The notes under the pieces were generated by a model that saw nothing but the letters and a program-made list of their open reading frames with translations, searched no databases and was not told where the DNA came from. A stretch of 64,000 bases of DNA from positions 2,914,001 through 2,978,000 of the forward strand of contig NZ_JACXSS010000001.1 of NCBI RefSeq assembly GCF_014850955.1, given 5' to 3'. Positions 63,600 through 64,000 of this stretch are shown one piece after another. The stretch comes from Methylomonas albis. Its GTDB lineage: Bacteria; Pseudomonadota; Gammaproteobacteria; Methylococcales; Methylomonadaceae. A program made the position numbers and the translations under genes. Each line of letters starts with the position of its first letter. Position 1 is the first letter of the stretch.

Positions 63600-63977
63600 C
63601 TAATGCTCGCTTGACTTCAGGAGTTGTTCCACCTCGTCGAGAAATGCAGCCAGCTCACCCTGTTGACCAGCGCCCCCTGAAGACCATTCCTCCATATGCC
63701 TGACTATCACTACCTCTTTGGCGTCCCGCGACAATCGCTCCAATTCGCCGTCATTCATGCCGCGTTGGCGCAGGTAGAATTCGGCCCATCTGCTAAAAGC
63801 CAATATCCAAAGCGAGATCGTGAGAGAGGTGTCCCAACGTGTCCAGCTCGAAGTGCTAGCAAGAGGCTGTTGCACAATCTGCCGTTGCTTCTTCAAGATC
63901 GCCTGCATCGACTTTAAGCTGACCTTCTGCTGCTCGTGGCAGCTATACGCGAAAAGGAAGGCGGCTATGTTGGTCAT
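63600..63977 (-). CDS. Hypothetical small protein (125 aa)
   Basis: A complete 125-codon frame starting at 63977 with GAAGGACAG upstream. It has one likely membrane or amphipathic segment (WDTSLTISLWILAFSRWAEF), a preceding helical stretch (SLKSMQAILKKQRQIVQQPL) and an acidic C-terminus (ELAAFLDEVEQLLKSSEH). I recognise no family. The upstream neighbour lies outside the window. Confidence 0.55.
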   Translation of the reverse strand: MTNIAAFLFAYSCHEQQKVSLKSMQAILKKQRQIVQQPLASTSSWTRWDTSLTISLWILAFSRWAEFYLRQRGMNDGELERLSRDAKEVVIVRHMEEWSSGGAGQQGELAAFLDEVEQLLKSSEH

Positions 63978-64000
63978 CTGTCCTTCGCGCGCTCGGTTAA

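Noticed and set aside
1-64000. tRNA or rRNA genes
   Set aside because: No cloverleaf with T-loop consensus or rRNA-like conserved sequence was noticed by eye; a tRNAscan run would settle this.

Overview
The window looks like chromosome from a gammaproteobacterial methanotroph or methylotroph, probably Methylomonas or a near relative (inference). It carries serine-cycle genes (serine-glyoxylate aminotransferase and a hydroxypyruvate-reductase-type dehydrogenase), the sucrose-phosphate synthase / sucrose-phosphatase / amylosucrase cluster known from such methanotrophs, and several PEP-CTERM surface proteins with VP(L/V)PxxxW sorting signals. There are also ordinary gammaproteobacterial core blocks (birA-coaX-SPOR, tusDC, bepA, rpoZ-spoT-ridA-recG-ubiC). 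I saw no rRNA, tRNA, CRISPR array or intact transposase.

Layout. 1-4262 (minus): the first 1420 residues of a giant membrane protein that runs off the left edge. It joins about 14 YCF48/BNR-like repeats to a KAP-family P-loop NTPase. 4450-8531: serine-cycle genes flanking two poorly known genes, one of them a J-like protein without the HPD motif. 8620-24897: a secreted and surface-protein region with five PEP-CTERM genes, two large di-heme c-type peroxidases (one frameshifted at a G7 tract), and an operon tlpA-like / DUF4266 lipoprotein / DUF3570 chimera / TPR-sulfotransferase. The 1101-aa DUF3570 protein contains a copy of the domain of the neighbouring PEP-CTERM protein and is fused to a second Met/His-rich barrel. 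25308-36834: housekeeping genes, with a structured, A-rich candidate non-coding RNA upstream of rpoZ. 36874-43043: an RND efflux operon whose adaptor gene is split by a mobile structured element. 43118-44636: a MITE-like element, then a truncated histidine kinase joined head-to-head to a truncated SulP transporter. 44636-63040: a stress and osmoadaptation region with Usp, OpgC-type acyltransferase, three cation/proton antiporters, sucrose synthesis and use, a GH5 glycosidase, a ClC protein lacking the gating glutamate, a fused glucosyl-3-phosphoglycerate synthase/phosphatase-like enzyme, and a MarR regulator with a perfect palindromic operator. The right end holds a second copy of the structured element (about 63160-63430) and a small hypothetical gene.

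Most notable points: (1) two copies of a roughly 270-bp element that share a conserved core while three hairpins change sequence and keep pairing, as expected of a mobile structured RNA (HEARO/omega-RNA is the hypothesis to test); (2) the KAP-propeller fusion, a possible sensor or defence ATPase; (3) the PEP-CTERM-domain / DUF3570 / second-barrel chimera with its thioredoxin and CGC-tailed lipoprotein; (4) the repeated di-heme-peroxidase plus PEP-CTERM gene pairs. All function calls come from motif recognition by eye; no database search was run.
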